Assembly (NCBI RefSeq): GCF_001314225.1
Contig: NZ_CP012697.1
Coordinates: 2,232,001-2,296,000 of the forward strand
DNA length: 64,000 nt
Reading direction: 5' to 3'
Origin: Microbacterium sp. No. 7
GTDB lineage: Bacteria > Actinomycetota > Actinomycetes > Actinomycetales > Microbacteriaceae
Shown: piece after piece, positions 26,454 through 35,011 of the stretch
How the letters are laid out: every line of letters starts with the position of its first letter
Position numbering within the stretch: position 1 is the stretch's first letter
Notes under the pieces: model-generated
The model's input: the letters and a program-made list of their open reading frames with translations, nothing else
Database searches by the model: none
Told to the model about the DNA's origin: nothing
Made by a program: the position numbers and the translations under genes

Positions 26454-27818
26454 ATGGCCGGGTACTCGATCGGCATCAACAGCGAGACCAAGGCGTTCAA
26501 GCAGGGCATCGACTCCGGCGTCATCAAGCCCCTCGAAGACGCCCAGCGCGAGCTGGTCGAGCTCGGCCGTGCGCGTGGCCTGGACGACCTGGACCGCTCC
26601 GCCGACAAGGCCGCCGACGCCCTCGGCGATCTCGCCGACCAGGCAGGCGACGCGCAGAAGGCGTCCGACCGGCTCGCCGACAGCCTCCAGGACGCCGCGA
26701 AGGAGACCGGCGACCTCGGCAAGAGCAACGGCCCCGAGCAGCTGGAGAAGGCGCTCAAGGACGCGCAGGACGAGACCGAACGCCTCGCCGACGACACCCG
26801 CCGCACCGCCGACGCGATCGAACGCGAATACCGGCAGGCGTACCGCGAGGCCGGGGATGCGGGCCGTGACGGGTTCGGGAAGGTCAAGGAAGGCGCCCAG
26901 GAACTCCAGCAGGAGATCGGGCAGAACCTCGGCGAGGCCGTCTCTTCGTTCTCCGGTGACATGTCGGACCTTGCGCAGGTCGGGCAGGACACCCTCGGCG
27001 GGCTCGCGGCCACGATGGCAGGAGCAGGCCCGGCCGGGATGGTCGGAGCCGCAGGGCTCGCCGCCGCCGCGATCGGCTGGGGCGGTGTCGTCGGAGCGCT
27101 CGACGAGGCCAAGCAGAAGCAGGAAGAGCTGGAACAGGCCGCCGCGGACTGGGCGGGCGCGTATGAGTCCAGCGCGGGCCGCATCATCGACAGCGCCCAC
27201 ATCGTCGCCGAGGTGCAGGCCATCGCCACCGACCCCGAACGGTACAAGACCGCCGCCGAGAACGCCACCGCCTGGGGCGTCGACGTCAGCACGGCCATGC
27301 TCGCGATGGCAGGCGACGTCACCGCGTACGGGACCGCGCAGGAATCGGCCACGAAGCGTGTCGAGGAATGGGCGCGTGTGACCGGCGACGCCGAGAAGGG
27401 ACCGCTGGAGGACTACACCCGCGCCGTGCAAGAGCTGACCGGGGAGATGGGCGCGTCGGAGGCGCAGGTCATCGCCGGGAAGGAAGCCCTCGAACGCCAG
27501 TCCGAGGCGATGGCGATGGGTCAGGAGCAGGCCCTCAACGCCGCCAAGGCCCTCTACGACTTCGCGACCGCGAACGGCGTCGCCACCGGGGAGACCGACA
27601 CTCTCGGCAACGCCGTTCTGCGCCTGCCCGACGGGAAGGAGATCGTCATCAACGCCGAGACCCAGACCGCCTACCAGGACATCGAGACCTTCGAGCGCCG
27701 CCAGGTCGCCGAGAAGACCGTCCGCGTGCGCGTCGACTCGTCCGATTACGACCGGTGGCAGCCCGAACCGAAGTACACCACCGTCCACGTCACCCACGGC
27801 GGAAGGACGCTCCCGTGA
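26454..27818 (+). CDS. Tail tape measure protein, very short
   Basis: 454 residues. Long charged helices and heptad-like stretches (about 25-180), a hydrophobic Gly/Ala segment at about 181-216 (GGLAATMAGAGPAGMVGAAG), then further helices. This is the pattern of a tape measure that sets siphovirus tail length, but most siphovirus versions exceed 800 residues. Using about 1.5 angstrom per residue, the tail would be near 70 nm. It overlaps the next gene by 4 bp. Confidence 0.78.
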   Translation: MAGYSIGINSETKAFKQGIDSGVIKPLEDAQRELVELGRARGLDDLDRSADKAADALGDLADQAGDAQKASDRLADSLQDAAKETGDLGKSNGPEQLEKALKDAQDETERLADDTRRTADAIEREYRQAYREAGDAGRDGFGKVKEGAQELQQEIGQNLGEAVSSFSGDMSDLAQVGQDTLGGLAATMAGAGPAGMVGAAGLAAAAIGWGGVVGALDEAKQKQEELEQAAADWAGAYESSAGRIIDSAHIVAEVQAIATDPERYKTAAENATAWGVDVSTAMLAMAGDVTAYGTAQESATKRVEEWARVTGDAEKGPLEDYTRAVQELTGEMGASEAQVIAGKEALERQSEAMAMGQEQALNAAKALYDFATANGVATGETDTLGNAVLRLPDGKEIVINAETQTAYQDIETFERRQVAEKTVRVRVDSSDYDRWQPEPKYTTVHVTHGGRTLP

Positions 27819-28177
27819 GCACCATCACCTGTCACACCACCCCCGAGGCCGCCCGCACCGGCCTGTTCGTCGAAGCCCCCTGGACGTCGGCGCGGGACAC
27901 GCGATCGGTCGCCCACCAGCTCCTCGAATCCTCCAAGAACCTCTTCACGCTCCTGCCGCCCGGCCCGCGCGCGGGCACCATCCTCATCCGCTGCACCAGC
28001 TCCGCCGACGCGCACGACATCGCCGACTTCCTCGCCGCGCCCGCCGAATACACCCTCACCACCACCCCCGCCGAGGCAGGCGGGCGTTTCGTCGTCACCG
28101 GAGGACAGATCACCATCACCCAGGAACTCACCGGCTCCTGGGCCGTCCGCGCCCCCTGGAAGGAAGTGCTGGAGTGA
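27815..28177 (+). CDS. Distal-tail-region phage protein of unknown function
   Basis: 120 residues from GTG (GTGA overlap on both sides). Begins MSTITCHTTPEAARTGLFVE and ends TGSWAVRAPWKEVLE. It lies between tape measure and minor tail gene, where distal tail proteins are encoded; the sequence gives no recognisable domain. Confidence 0.6.
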   Translation: MSTITCHTTPEAARTGLFVEAPWTSARDTRSVAHQLLESSKNLFTLLPPGPRAGTILIRCTSSADAHDIADFLAAPAEYTLTTTPAEAGGRFVVTGGQITITQELTGSWAVRAPWKEVLE

Positions 28178-29439
28178 GCGAGGCCTCGCACCGCTACCAG
28201 TACGACGCCGACGTGCTCGACCCCGACACGGGGCTGTGGCTCCCGCTCCCGGTCACCGGCATCACCCCGACGATCGACAAGGACCGGGTGCCGTACGCGA
28301 TCACCGACGTGGCCCTCGCCGCGCTCACCCTCGACATGATCGCCTTCCTCGACGCCCGCAAGATCGACCCTCATGGCCCCGCCCCCGTCCGGTGGCGCAT
28401 CGCCCGCTACACCGCCGGCGGCACTCTGGTCGACACGTTCCCCGACACCGGCTACGCCTACCAGTGGCCGCGCAGCCTCACCCGTCGCCTGACCTCCGCC
28501 CACCTGACCCTGCACGGCGGCGAGACCCTCGTCGACGACAAGACCAACCTCACCGGCCGCCCCCTCACCCTCAGCACCGGCACCTGGGCGGGCCTGGTCG
28601 ACAGCGGCCTCGCGTACGTGTTCGGCACCGCGCCCGACGTGCTCATCGACGACGCCGCCGAGTGCGCCATGCAGCTCAGCTCCCGCTTCACGCACGACAT
28701 GCCGCCCGGCCGGACCGTCGCCGACATCATCGAGACCGAGCTGAACGCGCAGGGCCTGCGCCTCTACGACCTCCTCGGCACATGGTGGGTCGCCGACCGC
28801 GACCGCCCGCCCGGCTCACTCGACGAGCACGGCGACCCCCGCGTCATCGCCCTCGCCTCCCACGACTCGTCCGACCTGGACCCCGACGTCGACCCGGCCA
28901 TCACCGACCTCTACGAGACCATCACCCGCGACGGCGACTGGTCAGACGGCCTCCTCGTCCGCCTCGGCATCCCCGGCGCCGCCCAGTGGTGGCAGCAGAC
29001 CGCCACCCTCGCAGGGCTCGACTGCGACGGCCCCACCAAGGGGCGTGTCCTCGACGTCCCCTACACCCCCGCGAGCGGCAACTACGCCGCCACCGTGCTC
29101 GCCCGCGCCTACCGCAAGGGCCGCGACCTACAGATCACCGCCCGCGCCCGCCTCGACATCCTCCCCGGCATGACCCTCCGCGCCCACCTCCGGGGCGAAA
29201 CCCTCGAAGCGACCGTCTCCGCCGTCTCCTGGGACTTCCCCGCCGGGCTCGTGACGATCACCACGCAGGACGCCATCACGACCCCCGCCATCGACGCCAC
29301 CGAGGACCGCGGCACCACCCCCACCGCCACGACCGCCCTGGCCCGCGCCGAGCAGATCGCCCGCACCATCCCCACGCCCGCCGACATCCGCGGCGTCACC
29401 ACCACCCAGATCCGCGACCTCCGCCGAAGCGCACGATGA
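28174..29439 (+). CDS. Phage minor tail protein
   Basis: 421 residues from GTG. Opens YQYDADVLDPDTGLWLPLPV and continues with alternating short beta segments, a DIIETELNAQGLRLYDLLGT segment and a C-terminal helix. Resembles actinophage minor tail/baseplate hub proteins next to the tape measure. Being the last large structural gene, it may also carry host recognition; no separate fibre gene is visible. Codons are strongly C-ending, unlike the terminase and portal genes. Confidence 0.7.
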   Translation: MSEASHRYQYDADVLDPDTGLWLPLPVTGITPTIDKDRVPYAITDVALAALTLDMIAFLDARKIDPHGPAPVRWRIARYTAGGTLVDTFPDTGYAYQWPRSLTRRLTSAHLTLHGGETLVDDKTNLTGRPLTLSTGTWAGLVDSGLAYVFGTAPDVLIDDAAECAMQLSSRFTHDMPPGRTVADIIETELNAQGLRLYDLLGTWWVADRDRPPGSLDEHGDPRVIALASHDSSDLDPDVDPAITDLYETITRDGDWSDGLLVRLGIPGAAQWWQQTATLAGLDCDGPTKGRVLDVPYTPASGNYAATVLARAYRKGRDLQITARARLDILPGMTLRAHLRGETLEATVSAVSWDFPAGLVTITTQDAITTPAIDATEDRGTTPTATTALARAEQIARTIPTPADIRGVTTTQIRDLRRSAR

Positions 29440-30377
29440 CCGCCGACCCCGCCCTCGTCGACCGCATGATCGCGCAGTTCCACGGCACGCTCGTGCGCAC
29501 CGTCACCATCCGCTGGGGATGGATGGCCCGCGGCGGTGTCCTCACCACGGTCGATGACCTCGAACAGGTCGCCTGCCTCGCCCTCCTTGACCTCGCCGAC
29601 ACGTGGCCCACCTACGTGCAGGAGAAGGGCTACCCCGCCGACCCGGTCGAAGCGCACGGCCTCACCTGGACGCTCCTCGTCGAACGCGCCCGCTGGCACA
29701 TCCACGCCTACGCCCGCGACGTCGAACGCTACGAGCAGCGCGCCCTGTCCCGCTCCCTCGACGCCGACCTCGACCAGTACCGCGAAGAAGGCACCCTTGC
29801 GCCCGCCGTCCGCACTGCGATCTCCGTCCGCGACACCGACCCCACCCTCCAAACCACCATCGCCGACTACGTCATCGCCCAGCCCCCTGGCGACTACACC
29901 GTCCTCGCCCTCCGCTACTACGACGAGCTGTCCCAGCAGCACGCAGGCGACGTGCTCGGCCTGGGCGCCGCCGCGATCAACCGGCGCACCGGCCTGGCCC
30001 TCGCCGACATCCGCGCCTACGCCCACGCCCAGGTCAGCGAGACCACCACCCCGCCCCGTGACCGCCGCGGCTACCCCTGGACCCCGCCCGACACCCTCCG
30101 CGGCTATCTCAACGACACACACGGGCTCACCCTCGACGCCTGGCACGCCCGCTTCGCCCACGCCCTCCGCAGCGACGTCACCTACCTCTGCGCGCTCCTC
30201 GGTCCCGGCCGCGCCGTCTCCCGCTCGACCACCAACCCCCGCCGCAAGTACACCGACGAGGACGTCGCCGAGATGACCCGCCGCTTCCACGCAGGCGAAC
30301 GCCTCAAGGACATCGCCGCCGACTACGGCGGAACCGCCGGAGGCGTCTGGTCCGCGCTCCGCCGCCGCACCGCCTGA
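29436..30377 (+). CDS. Sigma-70-like phage regulator with extra C-terminal HTH
   Basis: 313 residues, ATGA overlap with the minor tail gene. Residues about 25-60 resemble sigma region 2 (TTVDDLEQVACLALLDLADT). Residues about 140-190 resemble region 4 (DYTVLALRYYDELSQQHAGD, VLGLGAAAINRRTGLALADI). A further helix-turn-helix lies near the C-terminus (KYTDEDVAEMTRRFHAGERL, KDIAADYGGTAGGVWSALRR). It may redirect host RNA polymerase or simply bind DNA. Its position as the last gene of the structural operon is unusual. Confidence 0.7.
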   Translation: MTADPALVDRMIAQFHGTLVRTVTIRWGWMARGGVLTTVDDLEQVACLALLDLADTWPTYVQEKGYPADPVEAHGLTWTLLVERARWHIHAYARDVERYEQRALSRSLDADLDQYREEGTLAPAVRTAISVRDTDPTLQTTIADYVIAQPPGDYTVLALRYYDELSQQHAGDVLGLGAAAINRRTGLALADIRAYAHAQVSETTTPPRDRRGYPWTPPDTLRGYLNDTHGLTLDAWHARFAHALRSDVTYLCALLGPGRAVSRSTTNPRRKYTDEDVAEMTRRFHAGERLKDIAADYGGTAGGVWSALRRRTA

Positions 30378-30387
30378 GCCGACGCGA

Positions 30388-30699
30388 TCAGTCCCGGTGG
30401 AAGCCCTGGCTCGTATGCACCGGGGCCGCGGCCCGCTCCTGACCAAGCCGGATCGCATCCTCAAGACCGAGATGCCCGAACGCCTCCCGCAACGCCGTCG
30501 CCAGCGTGACCGTATAGCGGTCCTCGCGGGATCCGATCCACCGGCCGACGGCCGAACGCAGGATCTCCGTGCGCTCACCAGCCGCCTCGATCAGCTCGGC
30601 AACGACAGGCCCCGGCTCCTTCGTGAACCGGTTGCGTCCCATGATCGCGCTCAAGCGCACATCAAGCGCCGTGTCGGGGTCGAGAGGTTGACTAGGCAT
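30388..30699 (-). CDS. Only leftward prophage gene, unknown small protein
   Basis: 103 residues, mainly helical: VVAELIEAAGERTEILRSAV and REAFGHLGLEDAIRLGQERA. Codon use looks genuine. It converges with the sigma-like gene (10-bp gap), and its 5' end overlaps the phage-encoded tail of the interrupted comM frame. By position it could be a lysogeny or excision regulator, but no clear HTH or RDF motif is seen, so no function is assigned. Confidence 0.55.
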   Translation of the reverse strand: MPSQPLDPDTALDVRLSAIMGRNRFTKEPGPVVAELIEAAGERTEILRSAVGRWIGSREDRYTVTLATALREAFGHLGLEDAIRLGQERAAAPVHTSQGFHRD

Positions 30700-32201
30700 G
30701 CCGCGAGCATCCCACCGACCTCCGACATCACCGAAATACGAGATAACAAAATCTTGGCGACGCGCAGCACGCGATCGTAGCCGCGCAGCGTGAGCGATCC
30801 GCGCGCGAGCGCGGCGTCGAGCGGCCGGCGCACCGCGGGCGCGGGGGCGACGGGCCCGGTGCGCAGCCAGGTGCCGGCGACCTCGGCGTTGGTCCGCCAG
30901 GGCGTGTCCGTCAGCCGCTCGGCGGCGCGGGCCCGCGCCGCCCGCACGCGCTCACGCGCCTCGCGCGTGGTCGTGCCGGCCGCCGTCCCCGGCGGATGAT
31001 GGGCCGTCGCCACCCGCTGGAGCGACAGCTCGATGTCGATGCGGTCGCGCAGCGGCCCGGAGAGGCGGCCGAGGTGACGACGGATCGCGATCGACGGGCA
31101 GACGCACTCGGCGCCCGGGACGCCGTAGTTGCCGCACGGGCAGGGATTGGTCGCGAGCACGAGCTGGAAGCGGGCGGGGAAGACCGCGCGGAACCCGGCG
31201 CGGTGGATCTCGATGCTCCCGGACTCCAGCGGCTGCCGGAGGCTGTCGAGGGCGTGCGCCGAGAACTCGCCCGCCTCGTCCAGGAAGAGCACGCCGCCGC
31301 TCGCGCGCGCGATCGCGCCGGGCCGCACGACGCGGCTGCCGCCCCCGACGAGCGCCGCGACGCTCGCGCTGTGGTGCGGCGCCTCGAAGGGAGGCTCGCG
31401 CGGCAGGTCGGCGACGGAGGCCCCCGCCAGCGACCTGATCGACGCGACCTGCAGTGCAGCCGCGTCGTCGAGCCCCGGGAGGATGCCGGGCAGCCGGCGC
31501 GCCAGCATGGTCTTGCCCGCGCCCGGCGGCCCGCTCATCAGCAGGTGATGCCCGCCCGCGGCGGCGACGACGAGGGCGTCGACGGCGTCGCGCTGGCCGA
31601 CGACGTCGGCGAGGTCGAGACGCGTCTCCCCCGTCGCGGGCGCGGTCTGCGCGAGCAGCGGGACCGGCTCGTCCGCGCCGTCGGGCACCTCCATGCCGTG
31701 CAGCCGTGCGACGTCGCGCAGGCTCGCGGCGCCCACGACGTCGACGTCGCGGACGAGCGCCGCCTCGGCCCGGTTCGCGAACGGCACGACGACGCGTGCC
31801 ACGCCCGCCCGGGCCGCGGCGACGACGGCCGGGAGCACGCCGGGAACCGGTCGCAGCCGGCCGTCGAGCCCGAGCTCGCCGACGTGCGCCGTGCGCTGGA
31901 GCGACGCGGCGTCGGCCTCGTACGACGTCGCCAGCGCGGCGATCGCGATCGCGACGTCGAAGCCCGAGCCGTGCTTGGGCAGCGCGGCGGGCGAGAGGCT
32001 CACCGTGACGCAGCGACGCGGCAGCGGCAGCTCACTGTTCGCGCAGGCGTTGTGGACGCGCTTGCGGGCCTCCCCGATCGCCTTGTCGGGCATGCCGATC
32101 ACGTGGAAGTCGGGGGTCTGGTTCGACAGGTCGGCCTCGACCTCGACGAGGTCGCCCGCGAGGCCGGTGAGGGCGACGGCCCAGGTGCGCGCGGGGGCCA
32201 T
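30651..32201 (-). pseudogene. comM: comM/yifB (Mg-chelatase-like AAA+) interrupted by prophage
   Basis: Residues 1-482 are a near-complete ComM: N-terminal Lon-like fold, Walker A SGPPGAGKTMLARRLPG, Walker B GGVLFLDEAGEF, CPCGNYG zinc motif and sensor region RDRIDIELSLQRV. ComM-type helicases promote branch migration during transformation. At the att core the host sequence ends and 34 phage-encoded residues (KILLSRISVMSEVGG onwards) replace the native last 29, which remain at 16267-16356. Because the AAA+ core is intact, some activity may survive. ATG 32201 overlaps the yraN stop (TGATG). Confidence 0.93.
30756..30769. other. Right attachment site core of the prophage
   Basis: Second copy of GGCGACGCGCAGCA. 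To the left is AT-rich phage DNA (GATAACAAAATCTT); to the right is comM coding sequence (CGCGATCGTAG). Read leftwards the core encodes the end of YDRVLRVA of ComM. Confidence 0.9.
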
Positions 32202-32560
32202 CAGATGTCCTCGAGGTGCTCGAGCACGGCCGTCGCCGGGTCGTCGCCGGTGATGCCGATGACGTCGACGCGCAGGCGCCTGCCCCGCGCGGCCGCGGGG
32301 TTCTCGACGGTCCACGCGCACGCGAGACGCCACAGCCGTGCGCGCTTGCGCGCCGTGACCGCCTCGAAGGGGTGCCCGAACCGCTCGCTGCGCCGCGTCT
32401 TCACCTCCACGACGGCGAGATGCGTCCCGCGGGCCGCCACGATGTCGAGCTCGCCCTGCGCGCACCGCCAGTTGCGATCGAGTATCCGGTACCCGTGCGC
32501 CGTCAGATGTTCCACGGCGCGCTGCTCGCCCGCCCTGCCCCGTTCGTCCTTGTCAGCCAT
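32201..32560 (-). CDS. yraN: YraN/UPF0102 nuclease-fold protein
   Basis: 119 residues, the usual size. A restriction-endonuclease-like core shows RNWRCAQGELDIVA and VVEVKTRRSERFGHP, i.e. the D...ExK pattern of PD-(D/E)xK enzymes. Linked to comM in most actinobacteria. Cellular role unproven; DNA processing is likely from context. Confidence 0.92.
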   Translation of the reverse strand: MADKDERGRAGEQRAVEHLTAHGYRILDRNWRCAQGELDIVAARGTHLAVVEVKTRRSERFGHPFEAVTARKRARLWRLACAWTVENPAAARGRRLRVDVIGITGDDPATAVLEHLEDI

Positions 32561-32657
32561 ACCGGCATCGTCGCCGGTCCGGCATCCTCACGAACCGCGA
32601 AAGCGGCGATCGGTGGACAGTTCGCGGGATCCGTCCGCTGGGGACGAGGACTCGCGC

Positions 32658-32981
32658 TCAGCTGTCGAGCGAGAGCTCCTCGGGCAGCTGGAAGTCGCGG
32701 CGCTGCATCTCCTCGATGTTGACGTCCTTGAACGTCAGCACCCGCACCGACTTGACGAAGCGGTCGGCCCGGTAGATGTCCCACACCCACACGTCGTTCA
32801 TCGTCACTTCGAAGTAGAAGTCGTGCTCCGTGTCGCGCCGGACCAGGTTCACCTCGTTCGCGAGGTAGAACCGGCGCTCCGTCTCGATGACGTACTGGAA
32901 CTGCGTCACGACGTCCCGGTACTCCTTGAACAGAGCGAGTTCGAGCTCGCGGTCGTAGTCCTCGAACACTTCGTCATCCAT
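32658..32981 (-). CDS. DUF2469 family protein
   Basis: 107 residues, highly conserved actinobacterial family: MDDEVFEDYDRELELALFKE, then ETERRFYLANEVNLV and NDVWVWDIYRADRF. No known activity. It is always found between rnhB and yraN, so its identity is supported by position. Confidence 0.92.
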   Translation of the reverse strand: MDDEVFEDYDRELELALFKEYRDVVTQFQYVIETERRFYLANEVNLVRRDTEHDFYFEVTMNDVWVWDIYRADRFVKSVRVLTFKDVNIEEMQRRDFQLPEELSLDS

Positions 32982-32993
32982 GGTGACTCCATC

Positions 32994-33650
32994 CTAGGGT
33001 CGGTCCGCGCCGGAGATGGCCCACGATGCCCGGTGGTGGGCGCTGAGGCCGTGCGCGCGGATCGCGGCACGATGCGCCGCGCTCGCGTATCCCTTGTTGC
33101 GCGCCCACTCGTAGACGGGAGCGTCGTCGTGCAGCGCGCGCATCAGCTCATCGCGGGCGACCTTCGCGAGGACGGACGCCGCGGCGGCGCTCGCGCAGTC
33201 GCGGTCGGCCTTCACGACCGGGGTCACCCGCAGCGCCCGCCCCGACGCCGGCGACACGTAGTCGTGGTTGCCGTCGAGGACCACCGCCGCGCGGGCGAGG
33301 TCGATCCCCTGCTCGTGCAGCGCCTCGAGGGCGCGGGCGGCGGCCTGGCCGAGCGCGCGCACGATGCCGATGCGATCGATCTCCGCGGCGTCCGCCCATC
33401 CGATCGCCGAGGCGGTCGTCCAGGCCGCTGCGCGCACGGCGACGAGCGGACGCCGGGGCTCGGCGATGAGCTTCGAGTCGCGCAGCCCCTCCGGCATCCC
33501 CTCGCCGACGGCGCGCGCGTCGACGACCGCCGCGCCGACCGCGACGGGGCCCGCGAGCGCGCCGCGGCCGACCTCGTCGCAGGCGATGACGATCGGATGC
33601 TCCCGCAGCAGCTCGCGCTCGATCCGCAGGGTGGGGACGACGACGGTCAT
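32994..33650 (-). CDS. rnhB: Ribonuclease HII
   Basis: 218 residues. Cleaves RNA in RNA-DNA hybrids and removes misincorporated ribonucleotides. Catalytic carboxylates are visible in ACDEVGRGALAGP (D, E), VVLDGNHD and KADRDCASAAAASVLAKVAR. ATG 33650 overlaps the lepB stop by 4 bp. Confidence 0.96.
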   Translation of the reverse strand: MTVVVPTLRIERELLREHPIVIACDEVGRGALAGPVAVGAAVVDARAVGEGMPEGLRDSKLIAEPRRPLVAVRAAAWTTASAIGWADAAEIDRIGIVRALGQAAARALEALHEQGIDLARAAVVLDGNHDYVSPASGRALRVTPVVKADRDCASAAAASVLAKVARDELMRALHDDAPVYEWARNKGYASAAHRAAIRAHGLSAHHRASWAISGADRP

Positions 33651-34387
33651 CCGTCCGCCGGGGCGGGGACGCCCGCGAACACGTCGTGGTGGCCGTCGAT
33701 GAACCCGATCCGGTTCAGCGGCCAGGTGATGAGGAATGCGCGGCCGACGACGTTGTCGAGCGGCACGAACCCGTGCGTCGGCTGGTCCACGTTGTAGCGC
33801 GAGTCGCGCGAATGGTCGCGGTTGTCGCCGAGCACCCAGAGCGCGCCCTCGGGCACCGTGACGTCGAACTCCTTCTTCGCGGGCACGCTCTGCCCCGGGT
33901 CCAGGTTGAGGTACGGCGTCTCGTCGATCGGGACGTCGTTCACCATGACCTGGCCGATCGGGTTGCAGCACACCACGTGGTCGCCCGGCAGGCCCACGAC
34001 CCGCTTGACGAGATGGTCCTTGCTGTCGGATGCGGAGAGGCCGACGAGCGAGAGCAGCCAGTCGACGGCGCCCTCCCACGGCGTCTGCTGCGTGCGCGGC
34101 GTGACGGGGAGCCAGCCGCCGGGATCGCGGAAGACGACGACGTCGCCGCGGTCGTAGCCCGTGAAGCGGGGCGTGAGCTCGTCGACGAAGATGCGGTCCT
34201 CGATCTCGAGGGTCTGCTGCATCGAGCCGGAGGGGATGTAGAACGACCGCACGACGAACGTCTTGACCACGAACGACACGACGATCGCGACGAGCACGAT
34301 GACGACGATGTCGCGCAGCAGCGGCCACACGCTGCGGCGCGCGCGCCGCGGCGCGGCCTCCGATCCGGAGGCGGTGTCTGAACTCAT
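33647..34387 (-). CDS. lepB: Type I signal peptidase
   Basis: 246 residues. One N-terminal membrane helix (about 30-52) anchors an external catalytic domain. The serine box is FYIPSGSMQQTL and the lysine box is DHLVKRVVGLPGD; GDNRDHSRDSR is the conserved box D/E. It removes Sec signal peptides. ATG 34387 is used because it gives a normal short cytoplasmic N-terminus; a longer frame lacks support. Confidence 0.96.
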   Translation of the reverse strand: MSSDTASGSEAAPRRARRSVWPLLRDIVVIVLVAIVVSFVVKTFVVRSFYIPSGSMQQTLEIEDRIFVDELTPRFTGYDRGDVVVFRDPGGWLPVTPRTQQTPWEGAVDWLLSLVGLSASDSKDHLVKRVVGLPGDHVVCCNPIGQVMVNDVPIDETPYLNLDPGQSVPAKKEFDVTVPEGALWVLGDNRDHSRDSRYNVDQPTHGFVPLDNVVGRAFLITWPLNRIGFIDGHHDVFAGVPAPADG

Positions 34388-34445
34388 AGGATCCTCGCGC
34401 GAGAGCGGGTGGGGAAGCCGGACGGCCGGTGTCAACCACGGTACA

Positions 34446-34487
34446 CACGCCGAGGCCCCGGGCATCGCTGCCCGGGGCCTCGGCGTG
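34446..34487 (-). terminator. Strong hairpin after rplS
   Basis: CACGCCGAGGCCCCGGGCA and its exact complement flank a TCGC loop: a perfect 19-bp stem starting 13 bp past the rplS stop. No T-run follows, as is common for high-GC terminators. Confidence 0.75.
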
Positions 34488-34499
34488 GTGTCGGCGCGA

Positions 34500-34847
34500 T
34501 CAGCTGTCGCGCTTCTCCTTGATCTTGGCCTTCTTGCCGCGCAGCGAGCGCAGGTAGTACAGCTTGGCACGGCGGACGTCACCGCGGGTGACGACCTCGA
34601 TGTGGTCGATGATCGGGCTGTGCACCGGGAAGGTGCGCTCGACGCCCACCTGGAAGCTGATCTTGCGCACGGTGAAGGTCTCGCGCACGCTGTCGCCCGA
34701 GCGGCCGATGACGACGCCCTGGAAGACCTGGATGCGCGAGCGGTTGCCCTCGGTGATGTTGACGTGCACCTTGACGGTGTCGCCGGGGCCGAAGTCGGGG
34801 ATGTCGGAGCGGAGCGATGCCGCGTCGACGGCGTCGAGGATCTGCAT
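34500..34847 (-). CDS. rplS: 50S ribosomal protein L19
   Basis: 115 residues: [59 protein letters not shown], then a basic [20 protein letters not shown] end. ATG 34847 is preceded by AGGAAGTG. Normally next to trmD; here four genes of the opposite or unrelated groups lie between the two. Confidence 0.98.
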   Translation of the reverse strand: MQILDAVDAASLRSDIPDFGPGDTVKVHVNITEGNRSRIQVFQGVVIGRSGDSVRETFTVRKISFQVGVERTFPVHSPIIDHIEVVTRGDVRRAKLYYLRSLRGKKAKIKEKRDS

Positions 34848-35011
34848 GATCGTCACTTCCTGCGACCGCCCCAGGTCGATCGCGAGAGTCAAGAGGAACG
34901 TGGAGTGCGTGCCCGCGGCGCCGCGATCGGCACCATGCTCCCCTGAGGCAGAGACGTGTCAGGGCACAAACGACCATTCTGCCACGAAAGGGGGCCGCGA
35001 GCAAAAGGAGC

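Larger units (their letters stand above)
16357..30769. mobile_element. 14.4-kb siphovirus-like prophage integrated in comM
   Basis: Bounded by the direct repeat GGCGACGCGCAGCA. About 21 genes: serine recombinase, early small genes, replication-type gene with iterons, HNH, terminase, portal, protease-capsid, connectors, tail tube, tape measure, minor tail and sigma-like protein, all rightward, plus one leftward gene at the right end. Almost every gene overlaps the next by 4 bp. Lysis genes, a tail-assembly chaperone pair and a small terminase are not visible. It could be a complete miniature phage, a satellite-like element or a reduced prophage. Confidence 0.93.

Noticed and set aside
16357..30769. 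Capsid-forming satellite (cf-PICI type) interpretation
   Set aside because: Such satellites lack tail genes; this element has tail tube, tape measure and minor tail genes.
16357..30769. Gene transfer agent interpretation
   Set aside because: A serine integrase at the end and an exact att repeat with a restorable target gene indicate a currently or recently mobile phage.
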